Source: Heterodera schachtii (taxonomy: Eukaryota; Nematoda; Chromadorea; Rhabditida; Heteroderidae). From it: 64,000 bases of DNA. The notes below the pieces were generated by a model, which searched no databases, had not been told where the DNA came from, and was given only the letters and a program-made list of their open reading frames with translations. Positions 10,929 to 22,205 of the stretch are shown piece by piece. Positions within the stretch are counted from its first letter, which is position 1. Each line of letters starts with the position of its first letter. The stretch is taken from NCBI GenBank assembly GCA_023374025.1, contig SIJG01000077.1:378565-442564 (forward strand), given 5' to 3'. The position numbers and the translations under genes were made by a program.

Positions 10929-11320
10929 AGCAGGGGACAAAGCAGCGAAAAAGAGGGACAAAGCAGCGAAAAAGAGGGACAAAGCAGCGAAAAAGAGGGA
11001 CAAAGCAACGAAAAGGGGGTACAAAGCAGCGAAAAAGAGGGACAAAGCAACGAAAAAGAGGGACAAAGCAGCGAAAAAAAAGGGACAAAGCAGCGAAAAA
11101 GAGGAACAAATCGTCGAAAAAGAGGGACAAAGCAACGAAAAGGGGGGACAAAGCAGCGAAAAAGAGGGACAAAGCAACGAAAAAGAGGGACAAAGCAACG
11201 AAAAAGAGGGACAAAGCAACGAAAAGGGGGGACAAAGCAGCGAAAAAGAGGGACAAAGCAGCGAAAAAGAGGGACAAAGCAGCGAAAAAGAGGAACAAAT
11301 CGTCGAAAAAGGAACGTCTT
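10929..11320 (+). repeat. 21-bp minisatellite
   Basis: About 18 copies of a 21-bp unit containing GACAAAGCAGCGAAAAAG, with AGC/AAC and GGGGG variants and two copies reading AAATCGTCG. Being a multiple of 3 long, it leaves all frames open (DKAAKKR, EGQSSEK and the reverse), so the ORFs over it are not evidence for a gene. It lies just 3' of FB2. The flank to 11400 is unremarkable. Confidence 0.85.
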
Positions 11321-11391
11321 CTGACAATGAGATACGAACAGAACAACAACAATCAGTCGATGACCTACAAAAAATCACCCCTGATACCTGA

Positions 11392-11779
11392 TCAGTGATC
11401 ACAAACTTTGTTACTTTACTTCTTCTTTTTTTTTTTTTGCATAATTCAGGGATGGTGTCCATCCTTGAATTGGGCCCTCTTTCTTGAAAATAAAAAATGT
11501 CCTTGGATGCCAAGAACGTCCTTGGAAATGAGCATTTAAAAAAATTGAAAAAATAATCAAAGGAAATTTGACAATTTTTGAATTTATAATATATTTGGGT
11601 TAAATTGTGGCATTATGTTAATAATAAATTTTTCTTCCACCTTAGGACTACCCCGAGGGGATAAAAAATTAGCCCAAAATCGCAAATTTTGGTCATTTTT
11701 GGACAAAAATCTGTAACAAATCTCAATAAAAATTACAAATTTTTCCCGGGGCGACTATCGGCGCCGCCGGCGGACCGGG
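11392..11779. other. Non-coding, with a copy of the GC-rich hairpin repeat
   Basis: AT-rich sequence ending in a copy of the dispersed motif (AAATCTGTAACAAATCTC, then CCCGGGGCGACTATCGGCGCC, about 11705-11775). No gene seen. Confidence 0.4.
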
Positions 11780-12545
11780 TCGATTGGGCGCCGCCGATTG
11801 GGCGCCATGGGGCGGTCACTTTTTCGTTTCACATTGTCAGAAATTCTTTGTAATGTTGTACATACATAATTTTTGTTTGACAATATGTTTCTATTTATTA
11901 TTTTTTCTCTTTCCTTTGATGCCTAATTTAAATAACATTACTAGGGTTGGGAATTATATGGAAATCCATATTTTTTCCTGGACTGTGGGAGGCCTGAAAC
12001 GCATGAAAAACATGTTTTTAGCTTGTTTGAAGCTTCTAGGCCGTATTTCCATATGCATATTTTTCCATATTTTCGCATTTTTGTCCATATTTTGCGATTT
12101 GTTGTCCACATTTTGTTTTTTTTCACCTCGTCAGAAATTTCAAAAAGAAAATGGCCGAACAAAATCTTATTCAGGTCCCACTCTCCCCCAAATAAAAAAA
12201 AACATATTTTAGCGGTATAATAACGACTCAAATTTTGCGGAAATGGCGCGCTGCATAATCGACGCCGATTATGCTCTTTTCGTTGCCGGGCATGACCCAC
12301 CGCCGAAATGCAAGAAGTATCCAGATGCAGACGAAAGAATTTTGAGACTGACACAGAATTTTAACCCGCTGAACATTATTGAATTTTTGATTGGTGTTTC
12401 TCGGAGTTATCAGATGAATAGATATAAATAATTTTTTGGAATAATTTCAATTTTTATGTTTTTTGACAATGTGAAACAAAAAACATGACACCCCCATGGC
12501 GCCCAATCGGCAGCGCCCAACCGGCGGCGCCCAATCGACCCCCAC
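11780..12545. repeat. Inverted-repeat element with GC-rich arms
   Basis: The left arm (about 11781-11850: CGATTGGGCGCCGCC, then CACATTGTC) is matched by the reverse complement on the right (about 12462-12540: GACAATGTG, then GGCGGCGCCCAATCG). Inside is a TAGGGTTGGGAATTATATGG sequence (11942) typical of the TAGGG-type elements, and a small + strand ORF at 12243-12431 (62 codons). That ORF looks fairly protein-like but I do not recognise it; it could be a transposon remnant. Target duplication not identified. Confidence 0.55.
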
Positions 12546-12828
12546 CGGCCGCCGGGTGTCCTCTCAAAGGACCCACAGACAAAGGACCCACGGACAAAGG
12601 ACCCACAGACAAGGGACCCACAAAGACAAAGGACCCACAGTCAAAAAATTTTGGAAAAAGCGCGCCGCAAAAAAAGCGTTTTTAAAGCAGAAAAAAAGTT
12701 GTCGCAAATTAAGAAAATGATCAGTGAAAACAAAAAAATGTTGTAAAAAATCCATTCCGGTGAAAAATACAAGCAATTTGAAGGTCGGCGGAGGAAAATT
12801 TTTTCTTTATTTCGGCGGGCGATGCCAT
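12546..12828 (-). pseudogene. Orphan exon A relic of the F-box family, next to a short tandem repeat
   Basis: On the minus strand an ATG at 12826-12828 opens MASPAEIKKKFSS, matching exon A of FB1; it runs into a stop without exon B behind it. Downstream on the minus strand (12566-12645) lies a short degenerate tandem repeat of ACAAAGGACCCAC. I see it as an isolated fragment. Confidence 0.4.
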
Positions 12829-13310
12829 TGAAAATCCCTTTTTGGCTATAAATTTAAGATGAATTATATATATCATGAATTTAAAATATCACAGCAGAAA
12901 ATTACTATTCTTCGGAACAAATAAATATTTTTTTTAATATATGACTTTTTTTAATTTATGGTGAATCTCGAATGAAAATCCGTTAAATTTAAAGAGTAAA
13001 ATAAGCATTTCAAGCAGAGAATGCCATCAAAGCATTCCTGAAAAAGATTTTCTGCTGTTTGAGTCATGACGAGCTCTTAAATTGATGATCCGCCGCTGCT
13101 TTCTGTGGACAATGGCCTAAAAGATTTAAGATGGTAGCCCTACCTTTTTGGGGTTTAAAAAGAATTAATTAAAATATTTATAAGAAAATATTCCAAAAAC
13201 TTGAAGCCCAATTTTAACAAAAAGTCTAATGCCGAAATTAATAATTGTAACAGAAATATTACCAACCCTTGTAAAAAAAATTAATATACAATTAAAAAAA
13301 AGTATTGTAA
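12829..13310. other. Non-coding AT-rich stretch
   Basis: Nothing coding is supported. Short frames here lack any family resemblance or splice context. Confidence 0.4.
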
Positions 13311-13698
13311 TTAAACATTCTTGGTATCATTTTTTGGCTGTCCAACTTTTGTCGGAGTGTGCAACCATTTGGACAACGCTTGCCCGGCAGAAGTTGTTGC
13401 AGTTGGCCCATCATCTTCTAGCAGGTTGGGCAACAGATTGAAATGGATTGAACTCAGGTTATTGAGATCGGTGAGAATTGTTGGCGAAATGAGACGACGC
13501 AAAATGTCCAAATAATGATTTGAAATGTTCAACTGGCGAATGTTTGTCGCAAAAATTGGCCAAATTTGTCGGGCTATAACATCCCAAATCGGTTAGGCAT
13601 CGTTTTTGGCTGACCAAATATAAAAATTCAACGCGATCCCTTTGTCCCAAATTTGTTGATTGCAGCGGAGAAATTCGATGACGGAATGATTAATGTAC
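13311..13698 (-). pseudogene. FB3: solitary exon C of the F-box-like family
   Basis: Minus-strand sequence from an acceptor at 13699-13701 reads YINHSVIEFLRCNQQIWDKG, and later IWPIFATNIRQLN and GQALSKWLHTP, in the same order as exon C of FB1/FB2. An in-frame TAA (13593-13595) interrupts it, with the same frame continuing on both sides, and it ends early at 13311. No exons A, B, D or E lie nearby on this strand in order, so it is a truncated pseudogene copy. Confidence 0.8.
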
Positions 13699-13977
13699 CT
13701 GAAAAGGGACAAATAAATTGCATTTAAAAATTTCAGACTGGACTAATTTAATGCCCATTCAAAAGTCGGTTAGGAAATCGGAATTGGTCAAAAGAGTTAT
13801 CAGATTCGTGAAGGGACCCCAAAAACCCGGGAATAAATTTTCATCACTAAAAATTATTAGACTAAAGAAAATCCAAGAATAGCAAGGAAATCCTATCCTT
13901 TGCTGAAGCAAAAAGGAAGGAAAAAGTGAGTGATGAATGAAAGAAAATGGAAGGGGAGTGATGGCTTTTATAATAAG

Positions 13978-14593
13978 TAGAGACCGGATTTTGAGGCATA
14001 TGCCTTTTTTTTTTGTTGCTAACTTGCTAGCGGCCTAATATGCACGAAAAACGAGTTTTTAACTTGGTTTGAAGCTTCTAGCTTGAACTTTTTGGTGCCT
14101 TTTTTTGCCTTTTTTGCGATTTTGGTGCCTTATGCCGGGCACGTAATTTTGGTGCCTTTTTGGCCTTTTGGTGCCTTTTTTCATGCCTTTTTCAGGATTT
14201 TTGGAAAAAAAATGGAAAATTTTTTATTTTTGCAATTTTTCTTATCGTATTCGTACAATTTCCAAAAAAAATTTTCCGGCGGCGCCTATCGGCACCGCCG
14301 GGACCCCCAAAAATTGTCATTTTTTTGGAGCTAAAAATTCCTTTTTTTTCTCTCCGGTTATAAAATTAATTGTTGATATAACATAGAAGAAAATAAATTT
14401 GGCCAGAAGAGCAAAAAAAAAAAAGGTCTCTTGGTAAATTTTTGCTAGAAAAATGTTGAATATTTGGTGCCTTTTTCCATTTTTTCGTGCCTTTTTTGCC
14501 ATTTTTGTAATTTTTTATGCCTTTTTTCACATTTTTGGTGCCTTTTTTAGGTGCCTATTTGAGAAATTTTCGTGCCTAAAAGTCCGGTCTCTA
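13978..14593. mobile_element. hAT-like MITE, TAGAGACCGGA family
   Basis: Begins TAGAGACCGGATTTT and ends AAAAGTCCGGTCTCTA, flanked by a perfect 8-bp duplication ATAATAAG (13970-13977, 14594-14601), 616 bp. The interior has many GTGCCTTTTTT repeats and one GC-rich hairpin motif (14272-14306). The inverted paralogue at about 47055-47070 has the uninterrupted target region, so an empty site exists in the same window. Confidence 0.85.
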
Positions 14594-14648
14594 ATAATAA
14601 GGCGTCCAAATACGACTGATTATTTAAATCTTCGGCAAAATAAATTAG

Positions 14649-14679
14649 TATAAAAGTGGTTGCTTTTTTAGTATAAAAG
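14649..14679 (+). promoter_or_regulatory. Duplicated TATA box upstream of FB4
   Basis: TATAAAAG occurs twice (14649-14656 and 14672-14679) in a tandem duplication of TTAGTATAAAAGTGG. FB6 and FB12 have the same motif once (27390, 46999). In FB6 it lies about 100 bp upstream of the start codon, as expected for a core promoter. For FB4 the ATG is about 415 bp further, because the ancestral upstream coding start (ATG in FB6) reads ATT here. Confidence 0.5.
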
Positions 14680-15093
14680 TGGCTGCTTTTCCTCCGCCAC
14701 TTTCATTATTATTCATTCGCCATTTATTTCTTTTCGTCGCTTTCATCCAATTTTTCTACCTGACAATTCCGTCAAAAATTACTTTGTACATTTTGTGCAT
14801 TTCTTTTCGGCATTTTACCTTAAGTGGTTGCTCCTCCGCCATTTTTCATTTTCCATTCGCCATTTAATTTTAATCTTTTGGTCTGTTGGGTGTTTTTGAA
14901 TTAATGAATCGAATCAAAAATTATATTTCGTGTTTTGGGATTAGAATTGGTCAAAATGGATAAGTGTCTGTTACGCGATCAGAGGAGACCTCGAAAACCT
15001 CCGGGAAATTGCTGATTTTCACATAATTTTTTCATCTTTGCTAAGACAATTGAAATCCGACGAAAACTATCTTAATCATTCCCTCTCAACAAA

Positions 15094-16318
15094 ATGTCAG
15101 ACAATCGAAACGAAGCGGAGGAGAAAATGGCGAAAGCAATGTAAAATTAAAATTAAAATGCCAATTTTAAATTTTGTTTTCCTTTTTTTCAGTTTCATCT
15201 CCGCCGATTGTTGGCTTTGTGTGTACGATTTGCTTCCGGCTTCTCAACTTGGCCTTGGAATTGCGATGATCAGCCACCGTTTTGACTTCTACGTGGACGA
15301 ACACTTCAAGACTCGCTTCTGGACTCTGGGATCGATGAAAATCAAAATGAAAATGAAGTTCGAAACGGATGGTACCAAGGAAATGGAAGTTGTCAATGCC
15401 AATTGGGAATCGTTTGGGATTACGCAAAAGCCGTTGCCAAAGAGAGTCGTCGGATTCAAAGCCATTTCATTGAAGTGAGATTTGATGCTTTTCTGTTTTC
15501 TAAAACGATTCCTTCATTTTTCACAGGTACTTCAACAACAATGCCATCACTTTTCTCCACCGTTTTCGTCCAATTTTGGCCGCCCGTCCCATTCATTTGA
15601 CCGTTGGCACGTACTTCGATGACCGCACTTTGGAGTTGATTTGGCGCAACATTTGGCCCATGATCGCGACAAACATTCGTGGCATCCAATTGTCTAAAGA
15701 AAGTTTCTACCGTTTGCGCAAATTCGTCCCGTCAATTCTCGACGACTGTCCATCGCTTCGCGTTGTCAATGCCAATTCCAGTGGCTTCTTCACCGAATTT
15801 CCTGCCGATGACAATGCCGAGGCGTCGGAAGGACAAACGGTGGTCAAATGGCTTTTCACTCCTCGTCCGGACAATGTGCCAAAGGTGTTCAAATGCTGGT
15901 TGGAACGCAGTGGCTTGCATTTGGTGTCAAGGATTGAAGACTTCAAAGCGGTGATTGCGATTTGATTATTTTATTTGGCATTTTTACGGTCTTTGGGGTT
16001 AATTTTGGACGATATTCAACTCGTTTTTGGCAAAAGTTTATTTGCGCACTTTTATTTTAGACCTTTGCCAATGCTTCATCTCCCGTCAATTTCATTGCCA
16101 TCATTCACTTTCCGTCGCCTTTTGGTTTCTCCGTTGTGCCATTTGTGCTGACCAACGAATTGACCCGGGAGCAATTGACGTTGAAGAAGATGAATGATAT
16201 CCGCCGTGTTCTGCTGATCCGTTCTCCGATTGTTCGCGACGAAAGCAAATGGACAAAATGGGAGGAGGAAGCGATTGGATGGAACTTTATGGACCAGTGG
16301 AATCGAATCGACATCTGA
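15094..16318 (+). CDS. FB4: F-box-like family protein, 336 aa
   Basis: Exons A 15094-15140, B 15193-15474, C 15527-15950, D 16061-16318 splice to 1011 nt, open throughout. Starts MSDNRNEAEEKMAKA. Exon B has the F-box-like core (ADCWLCVYDLLPASQLGLG, then MISHRFDFYVDEHF). Exon C has NIWPMIATNIRG, FPADDNAEASEGQ and KWLFTPRPDNVPKVFKC. Exon D has SVVPFVLTNELTREQLTLK, CPI/SPI and ESKWTKWEEEAIGW. Exon D ends at a TGA 5 nt before the usual donor GATGG|GT, so exon E (around 16364-16410, ending DQSDQKQK) is no longer read. An intact paralogue lies inverted at 45352-46596 (FB12). Function inferred only as F-box-like; partner unknown. Confidence 0.75.
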
Positions 16319-16763
16319 GATGGGTCAGTAAAATATCCAAATTTATTGCTTTTCGATTTTTAGGCCTCTTGACGCAATGATCGACCAAAGTGATCAGAAG
16401 CAGAAATGACTGAACGATTTGTTGAGAAATGATCTATTTAATTGATGTGGAGTTGGATGATCAATTTAAGCCCATCTGATGTATATAAAATTGTTGCAGT
16501 GATCACAAATTGTATTATATGTATATTTGCCTTTAGGATAAATTGACTGAAATTCCAGGCTCATTCTTTTGGTCTAATGATAAAGTCGGTGGTCACTTTT
16601 CTTCCAATAAATGGATTTTAATTACCATTTAAGAAAAGTGATGCACAGAATTCGGTAATACGACCGATGGTACGTACCCCCCCCCCTTTTTTTCTGAAAC
16701 CATAATTGGCTTTAATAGTGCATGCCAAGTATTAAAAATTCAGATAAAAATGCATGTTTAAAC

Positions 16764-16945
16764 CAGGGTTGTTCCGTGTCTCCGAAACCCGACCTTTTTC
16801 TTGTCCCGACCCGATGGTTTGTCGATACCCGAATCCCTCCCGACCCGACCTTTTTCTCGTCCCGAATCCCGACCCGATGGTTTTTCGGCCAACCCGACCC
16901 GAATCCCTCCCGACCCGATATTTTTCTCGTCCCGGAACAACCCTG
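16764..16945. mobile_element. Short hAT-like MITE (182 bp)
   Basis: Perfect terminal inverted repeats CAGGGTTGTTCCG / CGGAACAACCCTG, flanking 8-mers GTTTAAAC and GCTTAAAC (7 of 8). The interior repeats CCCGACCCGA units, so it reads open in several frames without coding meaning. Confidence 0.75.
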
Positions 16946-18628
16946 GCTTAAACCTTCAAACAAAGGATAGAACACTTTTTAAGTCATTTAAAATATTTTT
17001 TCTTTTAGTTTAAATGAGCCACGAATATAAACCTTTATTTTACGTTTCAGAAAATTTGAATATTTTAAAAATTTTTCATTTATTGAGCCCGGACAATTTA
17101 GGTTAATTTTTGAAAATTCATAACTCACTTCAGGGTTGGCCAATGTTAGTGAAATAAAGCTTAAAAAATAATGTAAAATCGGGGGAGAATTTTATATATA
17201 TATATTTTATTTTTTTCTAACTTGAAGGTGAAAAAAGTTTTTACAAAAGTTTTGGCAATTTTCGATTTTTCATTAAAAATTCAGAACTCCGTTCTGAAAG
17301 GGGAGTCTTCACAAATGAAAATACTTGAAAAACCGCAATGGGTCGACCAATGGAATTAATTTGACCGTGCTGAGACGAACCGAAAATAGTAATATGCACA
17401 TAAATCGCGAAATATGCACAAATATGCATATGGAAAGTTATCCTAGAAGCTTCAAACCGAGCTAAAAACATGTTTTTCGTACGTTTCATGCCTCCCTCAG
17501 TTCAGGAAAAAAATATGCATGTGCATATAATTCCCAGCCCTAATTATCACATTGAATAAATAATTTTTCGGTCAATTAGGGGTGGCAATTGTATGGGACC
17601 CGTTTTGGGCATGCGGTATTTTTCGGGGTAAATCCCACGGGAACCTGGCAGAAAAGTTGAAAAAACCAGGTTTTTACAGTTTTCTGGCCATAACTTTTTT
17701 TTTGAAGCTTAACCAATTTTTCAATGTTTTGCAGATTAATAGGGGACATTTAGAGCTTTAGAATGGTACCAAGAAAGTTGTATTTGGTTGACAATGAAAA
17801 AAGTTATAGTTCAAAAACTCGTCTGGCGCGAAAACGACCCCAACCCTCAAAGTGACCCCGACTCTCTCCGCGTTTCCAACGAAATTTGGCAGTATAAAAG
17901 GAACGGAATTTCGGCCAATTCCCACACACCCAATTCATTTTTCTTATTTCCGTCTTCCGTCGGCTGATGATCACCACATTTGACATCCTTTGTTATTATT
18001 TGTCGCCATGCCGTCTTTTGAATTAAGTATTTCAAATTTCAACATAATTTGATTAGTCCATTCGGGTTTTTAACTTAAACTCTAAAAAAACATTTTCCCG
18101 ACCAAATTAACAAAAATAGCGAAAAAATTTTGTTTTCAAAAATCATGAAAAAAAAATTCTTAGTGTTTTCTGTTTCGCGCTGATCAGTGATCACGAATAG
18201 GGCACATCCATTTCGACCAAGCTCGAAACCCGGGCATGAGTTCGAACAAAAAGTCGAAACTTTAAATTTTTCTTCAAAACAACGGCTTAAAAACAAAGAA
18301 ATCAACTTAAAGTCATCAATGCTTCAATAACAAAAATTGTTAGACCATTTTTGAGAGCAAAAACACGCAATTCAAAAAGTTAGAATTTTCGACTTTTGTT
18401 CGAATTGGGGCCCGGGATTCAAAAATGACCTAATGGAATGCTAGTTTTGTGAAAAACTTTCTAATGACATTTTTGGGGTTTCGCTAATTTACTTTTTTTC
18501 ACCCCATGTAAAAAATCGAAAATCAATTAATATCTTTGCATTTACCATATACCAATTCTCCATTACATTTTAGCTCAGTATCCCAGCTTCTGTCTTCTGT
18601 ATACCAAGCCGTCTACAATTTGGCCGAA
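16946..18628. other. Repeat-rich intergenic region before the AT-hook genes
   Basis: Contains an ATGCACATA-rich fragment (17395-17545) ending CCCAGCCCTA, like the TAGGG element termini, and a foldback (arms about 18213-18262 and 18386-18425, GTTCGAACAAAAAGTCGAAA and its inverse), related to sequence at 61715-61760. No gene is supported. Confidence 0.4.
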
Positions 18629-19772
18629 ATGACTGTGGACATCGTCACGCCGGGCACCACCCAAACAGCGACCAGGACGAGGACGAGGAGGACTGCTTCA
18701 CGCCGTCGCGCGTCAACAGCAGCGCGTTCGGTGAGCCGTCCCTGGCGGTAGGGGTCGGTCAACTGCGTCCAATGAGACAACTTTATGAAGCCATCACATT
18801 TTTCGGCACTTTTGCTGTTTTGTGATCCCCTACCGATGCTTGCTGTTTGGTGAATCCCGAAAAGACAGAAAAAGTCTTTTTGGCTTCTTAAAGTTTTCTC
18901 AAATTCAGTTGGCGCCCGCTTCAGTCCCTGGCGCTTTTTTTTTGCTCTAATTAATCATTCCGGGTCTCATTTTACGCCCCGCCGTTGTTCAGAGAGCTCG
19001 TCGACGACAGGGCGCCTCAACCAACAACAGACGGACCGCGCCAGTGCGTGGTCGAAGCAACGCCCGTGCGCGTGTGAGTGCAGCTGTGCGCCGCGCGTCA
19101 TCACGTCGGCAGGGGAACAACAACGACGGGACCAGCACGAGGAAGAAGCGCGGCTCGGCGATGCGTCGTCCGGTCAAGCTCAAACCGCTCCTTGGACGAC
19201 CGAAGGGATCGCGCAAATCGAGGGCGGCGCCGCGCACTGCTGGACAAAAGCGTGGCCGTGGACGTCCGAAGACCGTGAAAAAAGGCCGTGCCCGACGGGG
19301 GAAGAACGCTGCCCAGCAGCAGACGACAACGGCAGATGCAGCCACCAACACTGATGCAACCGGAGCGGCGACTGTGACAACGGACGCGGCGACCACTGCG
19401 ACTACTCCAGCGACAACGACGACCGCGGATGGAGCGACGGTGACCAACGCCAACGAACCCGGTGCGACTACGACGGCTGCGACGACCAATACTGAAGCGA
19501 CGACTCCGGCGACCGCGGATGGGGCCGTGGCGACTAACACTGACGCAACCGGATCGCCGACTGCGACAACGGATGCGGCGACGAACACTGAGGCGCCCGC
19601 TGCTGCGACTGCTCCGACGACAACGACGACGACCGCGGATGGAGCGGCGGCGACTAACACTGATGCAACCGGAGCGGCGACTACTCCGACGACAAATGCG
19701 GCGACCAATACTGAGGCGCCCGCTGCGACTACTCCGGCGACAGGGACAACCGCGGATGTGGCGTTGGATTAG
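18629..19772 (+). CDS. Basic AT-hook-type protein with a Thr/Ala-rich tail (copy 1)
   Basis: Exon 1 18629-18730 (MTVDIVTPGTTQTATRTRTR...) and exon 2 18993-19772 join in phase 0 (donor TTCG|GTGAGC, acceptor TTCAG|AGA), giving 293 codons plus stop. The first half is extremely Arg/Lys-rich with AT-hook-like cores: GRPKGSRKSR and KRGRGRPKTVKK. The second half is nearly all A/T/N/D/G/P in loose repeats (ATNTDATGAAT, TTTTADGA) and ends TADVALD. AT-hooks bind the minor groove of AT-rich DNA, so a chromatin or nuclear role is likely. No signal peptide or other domain is seen. GC content is far above the surroundings. A close paralogue lies 1.7 kb downstream. Confidence 0.7.
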
Positions 19773-20681
19773 CATCATGGCACAACAACAGAAGAAGGAT
19801 AAGAAGTTGTCATTATCGGATTGATCATTTGAATTGTACATATATGTTTCGTTGATGTGTCTGTTGTATCATGTATCGATCAATATCCGATCACTTGAAT
19901 TGTATGTATTGGTGATATGCGTGTATGCGGTGTGGATATAAACTAATCAAAGTCTTGTAAATTGGACCAAACATGAAAAAAATAGGTAAAAATTTTGCGT
20001 GTAAAAAAAGCTATACCTACAAAATTCTCATTATTTTCAAAAAAAAAAAATTTTGCAATCAAAAGGGTCCCCCTTTGGTTTTGTCAACTCTACTCTGATA
20101 TGATACCTAAATGGATGGTTTTGTTTAGGTTTTATCTGCTTAAATACGCAAAAAAGTGTCATTAATTTGTCAGTCGTTTCAAATGGTAAAAATTGCAGAA
20201 AGTTGAAGTTTTTTTTTATTCGAATTCATCAAATTCATTCTTTTCCCTTTCTTCTGTTCATTTCCGACCGTTTTTCCAGTTTTAATGGTTCTATATCTTT
20301 TTCTTTTTTGACAATTTAGCTAAGAGCATTTTATAGAAAAACAAAAAGAATGCTAAACGCTTATTGTTAAAAAAAAAACTTTTTTAAGGCTTCGACCAAA
20401 ATAGATAAATCAGTGCATAGATTTTTTCGTTTTAATTTCAGGTACGTTAATTTCGATGCAAAAACAGCCTAAAAAATCCTCTAGAGTCCCCCCCCCCATT
20501 AAGATTTTTACAGGAAATTTGCATTTGCCGCTTTCACTCTCTTTTCAAGTCGGCTTTATCCCTGATTTTAATTGTTCCAATTAAATTTTAGGGGTTACAC
20601 ATTTCCCTTTCTCCTCTTTCCCCTCTCTGTTGCTATCACAACACAATTCCAATTCGTCAACAGCTTCTTCTTCACTCATCG
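19773..20681. other. 3' flank of AT-hook copy 1 and spacer
   Basis: The first 190 bp are the 3' flank shared with copy 2 and with the relic at 22061-22205 (ends GGATATAAACTAATCAAAGTC). The rest is AT-rich with no gene; a poly-C run sits near 20488. Confidence 0.45.
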
Positions 20682-21452
20682 ATGCGGTGTTTGACTTATG
20701 AAAGATCGGTGATCTTTTCCCCCCATTTTTCATGCGCTTTTTCCGCCCGCCACCATTCATTTTTCCCCTACTCCCCCGTTCAGCGTAATCGTCATACGAC
20801 TTCCCGTACTGCTTCGCGAACTCGTCATGTGACTTACGGTACTGCTTCGCGAACTCGTCATGTGACTTCCCGTACTGTTTCGCGAACTCGTCTTGCGACT
20901 TCCAACACTGTTGCTTCGCGAACTCGTCGTGCGACTTCCAGTACTGCTTCGCGAGCTCGTCGTGCGACTTCCAATACTGCTTCAACTACTGCTTCTGGCC
21001 GTAGTCGCAGCCGTTCAAGACGCCGTAGCCGCGGCCGTGCTCGAGTTCAAGAAGCGGTGCGCCGCACGTTACGTCAGCAGGGCAACAACAACGGCGGCAA
21101 CGCGACCAGGAAGAGGCAGAAGCGGGGCTTGGCGATGCGTCGTCCGCTCAAGCTCAAACCGCTCCGTGGACGGCCGAGGGGATCGCGCATATCAAGGGCG
21201 GCGCCGCGCACTGCTGGACAAAAGCGTGACCGTGGACGTCCGAGGGTTGTGACAAAACGCCGTGCCCGACGGGGGAAGAGCTCTGCACAGCAGCAGCCGG
21301 CGACGGACGGTGCGGCCACCAACACTGACGCGCACTTGGCAACTATTCCGGAGATGACGACCGCGGATGGGGCGGCGGCGACTAACACTGACACAACCGG
21401 GGCTGCGACTGCGACAACGGACGCGGCGACCGCGGATGTGGCGTTGGATTAG
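20682..21452 (+). CDS. Basic AT-hook-type protein (copy 2)
   Basis: Open from ATG 20682 to TAA 21452 (256 codons plus stop). By analogy with copy 1, an optional 75-bp intron at 20709-20783 (TCG|GTGATC ... TTCAG|CGT) would also keep frame, giving MRCLTYERS joined to RNRHTTSRT. The N-terminal half carries about seven repeats of a 10-13 aa S/T-R-T-R unit (TASRTRHVTS), not seen in copy 1. It is followed by the shared core RRPLKLKPLRGRPRGSR and KRDRGRPRVV. The Thr/Ala tail is shorter than in copy 1 but ends with the same TADVALD. Probably a DNA-binding nuclear protein; function otherwise unknown. Which form is used cannot be told from sequence. Confidence 0.65.
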   Translation: MRCLTYERSVIFSPHFSCAFSARHHSFFPYSPVQRNRHTTSRTASRTRHVTYGTASRTRHVTSRTVSRTRLATSNTVASRTRRATSSTASRARRATSNTASTTASGRSRSRSRRRSRGRARVQEAVRRTLRQQGNNNGGNATRKRQKRGLAMRRPLKLKPLRGRPRGSRISRAAPRTAGQKRDRGRPRVVTKRRARRGKSSAQQQPATDGAATNTDAHLATIPEMTTADGAAATNTDTTGAATATTDAATADVALD

Positions 21453-22060
21453 CATCATGGCACAACAACAGAAGAAGGATATGAAATTGTCATTTATCCG
21501 ATTGATCATTTGAATTGTACATATGTGTTCCGTTGATATGTCTGTATCATGTATCAATCAATATCTGATCACTTGAATTGTATGTATTGGTATTATGCGT
21601 GTATGCGGTGTGGATATAAACTAATCAAAGTCTTGTAAATTGGACTAAAAATATGAAAAAATGCGTCAAATTCTGCTAGCAAAAGTTATAAAAATTGATC
21701 ACTTACGCGTTCACTACCAAGTGATCTGTGTCCTCTTTTTGCCCTCCGATCAGTGATGGATGAGTGAGCCAGAACTTAAAGAGTGAGAGACATACAGAGA
21801 GAGAGAGAGGCACACAGATTCGATTCTAATCAGCTAGAGAGTGAGAGACAGCGAGAGGACACTGATCAAAGCTAACCTGATAATTGTCATTTACATATTT
21901 TGGTACAAAAAGAAAGATTTTGATATAAAATAAAATAGGTAGCTAGAAAGGTAATCAATTTTTTGTAAAAGAAAAAAAAAAAATTTTTGGCAACAATCTT
22001 AAAAACCGGACTCCATTAATTACCGCTAAATAACACCTACAGGGAAAAGCGACCAAACCG
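21453..22060. other. 3' flank and GATC/GAGA-rich spacer
   Basis: Shared 3' flank to about 21650. Then a module with GATCACTT ... AAGTGATCTGTGTCCTC and CCGATCAGTGATGGATGAGTGAG, followed by GAGAGA tracts (21780-21860). The same module recurs near 22390-22460 and 23165-23250. No gene. Confidence 0.4.
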
Positions 22061-22205
22061 AGGATGTGACGTTGGATTAGCATCATGGCACAACAGAAGA
22101 AGGATAAGAAATTGTCATTATCAGATATGTGTTCCGTTGATGTATGTATGTATATTGTTGATATGCGTGTATGCGGTGTGGATATAAACTAATCAAAGTC
22201 TTGCG
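22061..22205 (+). pseudogene. 3' relic of a third AT-hook gene copy
   Basis: Starts in the last codons (GGATGTGACGTTGGATTAG, compare GGATGTGGCGTTGGATTAG of copies 1 and 2) and continues through the shared 3' flank to ATAAACTAATCAAAGTCTTG. The upstream coding body is missing. Confidence 0.8.

Larger units (their letters stand above)
13865..16645. repeat. Left arm of an inverted segmental duplication (contains FB4)
   Basis: Sequence from 13865 to 16645 recurs, reverse-complemented, at 45000-47175. The match includes the 5' flank (GGAAATCCTATCCTTTGCTG), the TATA region, all FB4 exons and introns, and the 3' flank down to the TTTTGGTCTAATGATAAAGT motif. The length difference (about 620 bp) is explained by the transposon at 13978-14593, which only the left copy has. 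Confidence 0.8.

Noticed and set aside
10894..11513. ORFs on both strands over the 21-bp minisatellite
   Set aside because: Open only because the unit length is a multiple of three; no splice context or family match.
11784..12354. Overlapping ORFs rich in F/I/L on both strands
   Set aside because: They follow ATTTTT/ATATGG repeats of the inverted-repeat element; compositional artefacts.
19101..19841. Other-frame ORFs over the AT-hook genes (Val/Ala-rich and Arg/Ser-rich)
   Set aside because: GC-rich shadow frames. The chosen frame has the exon 1 junction in phase and is shared with copy 2 including the stop.
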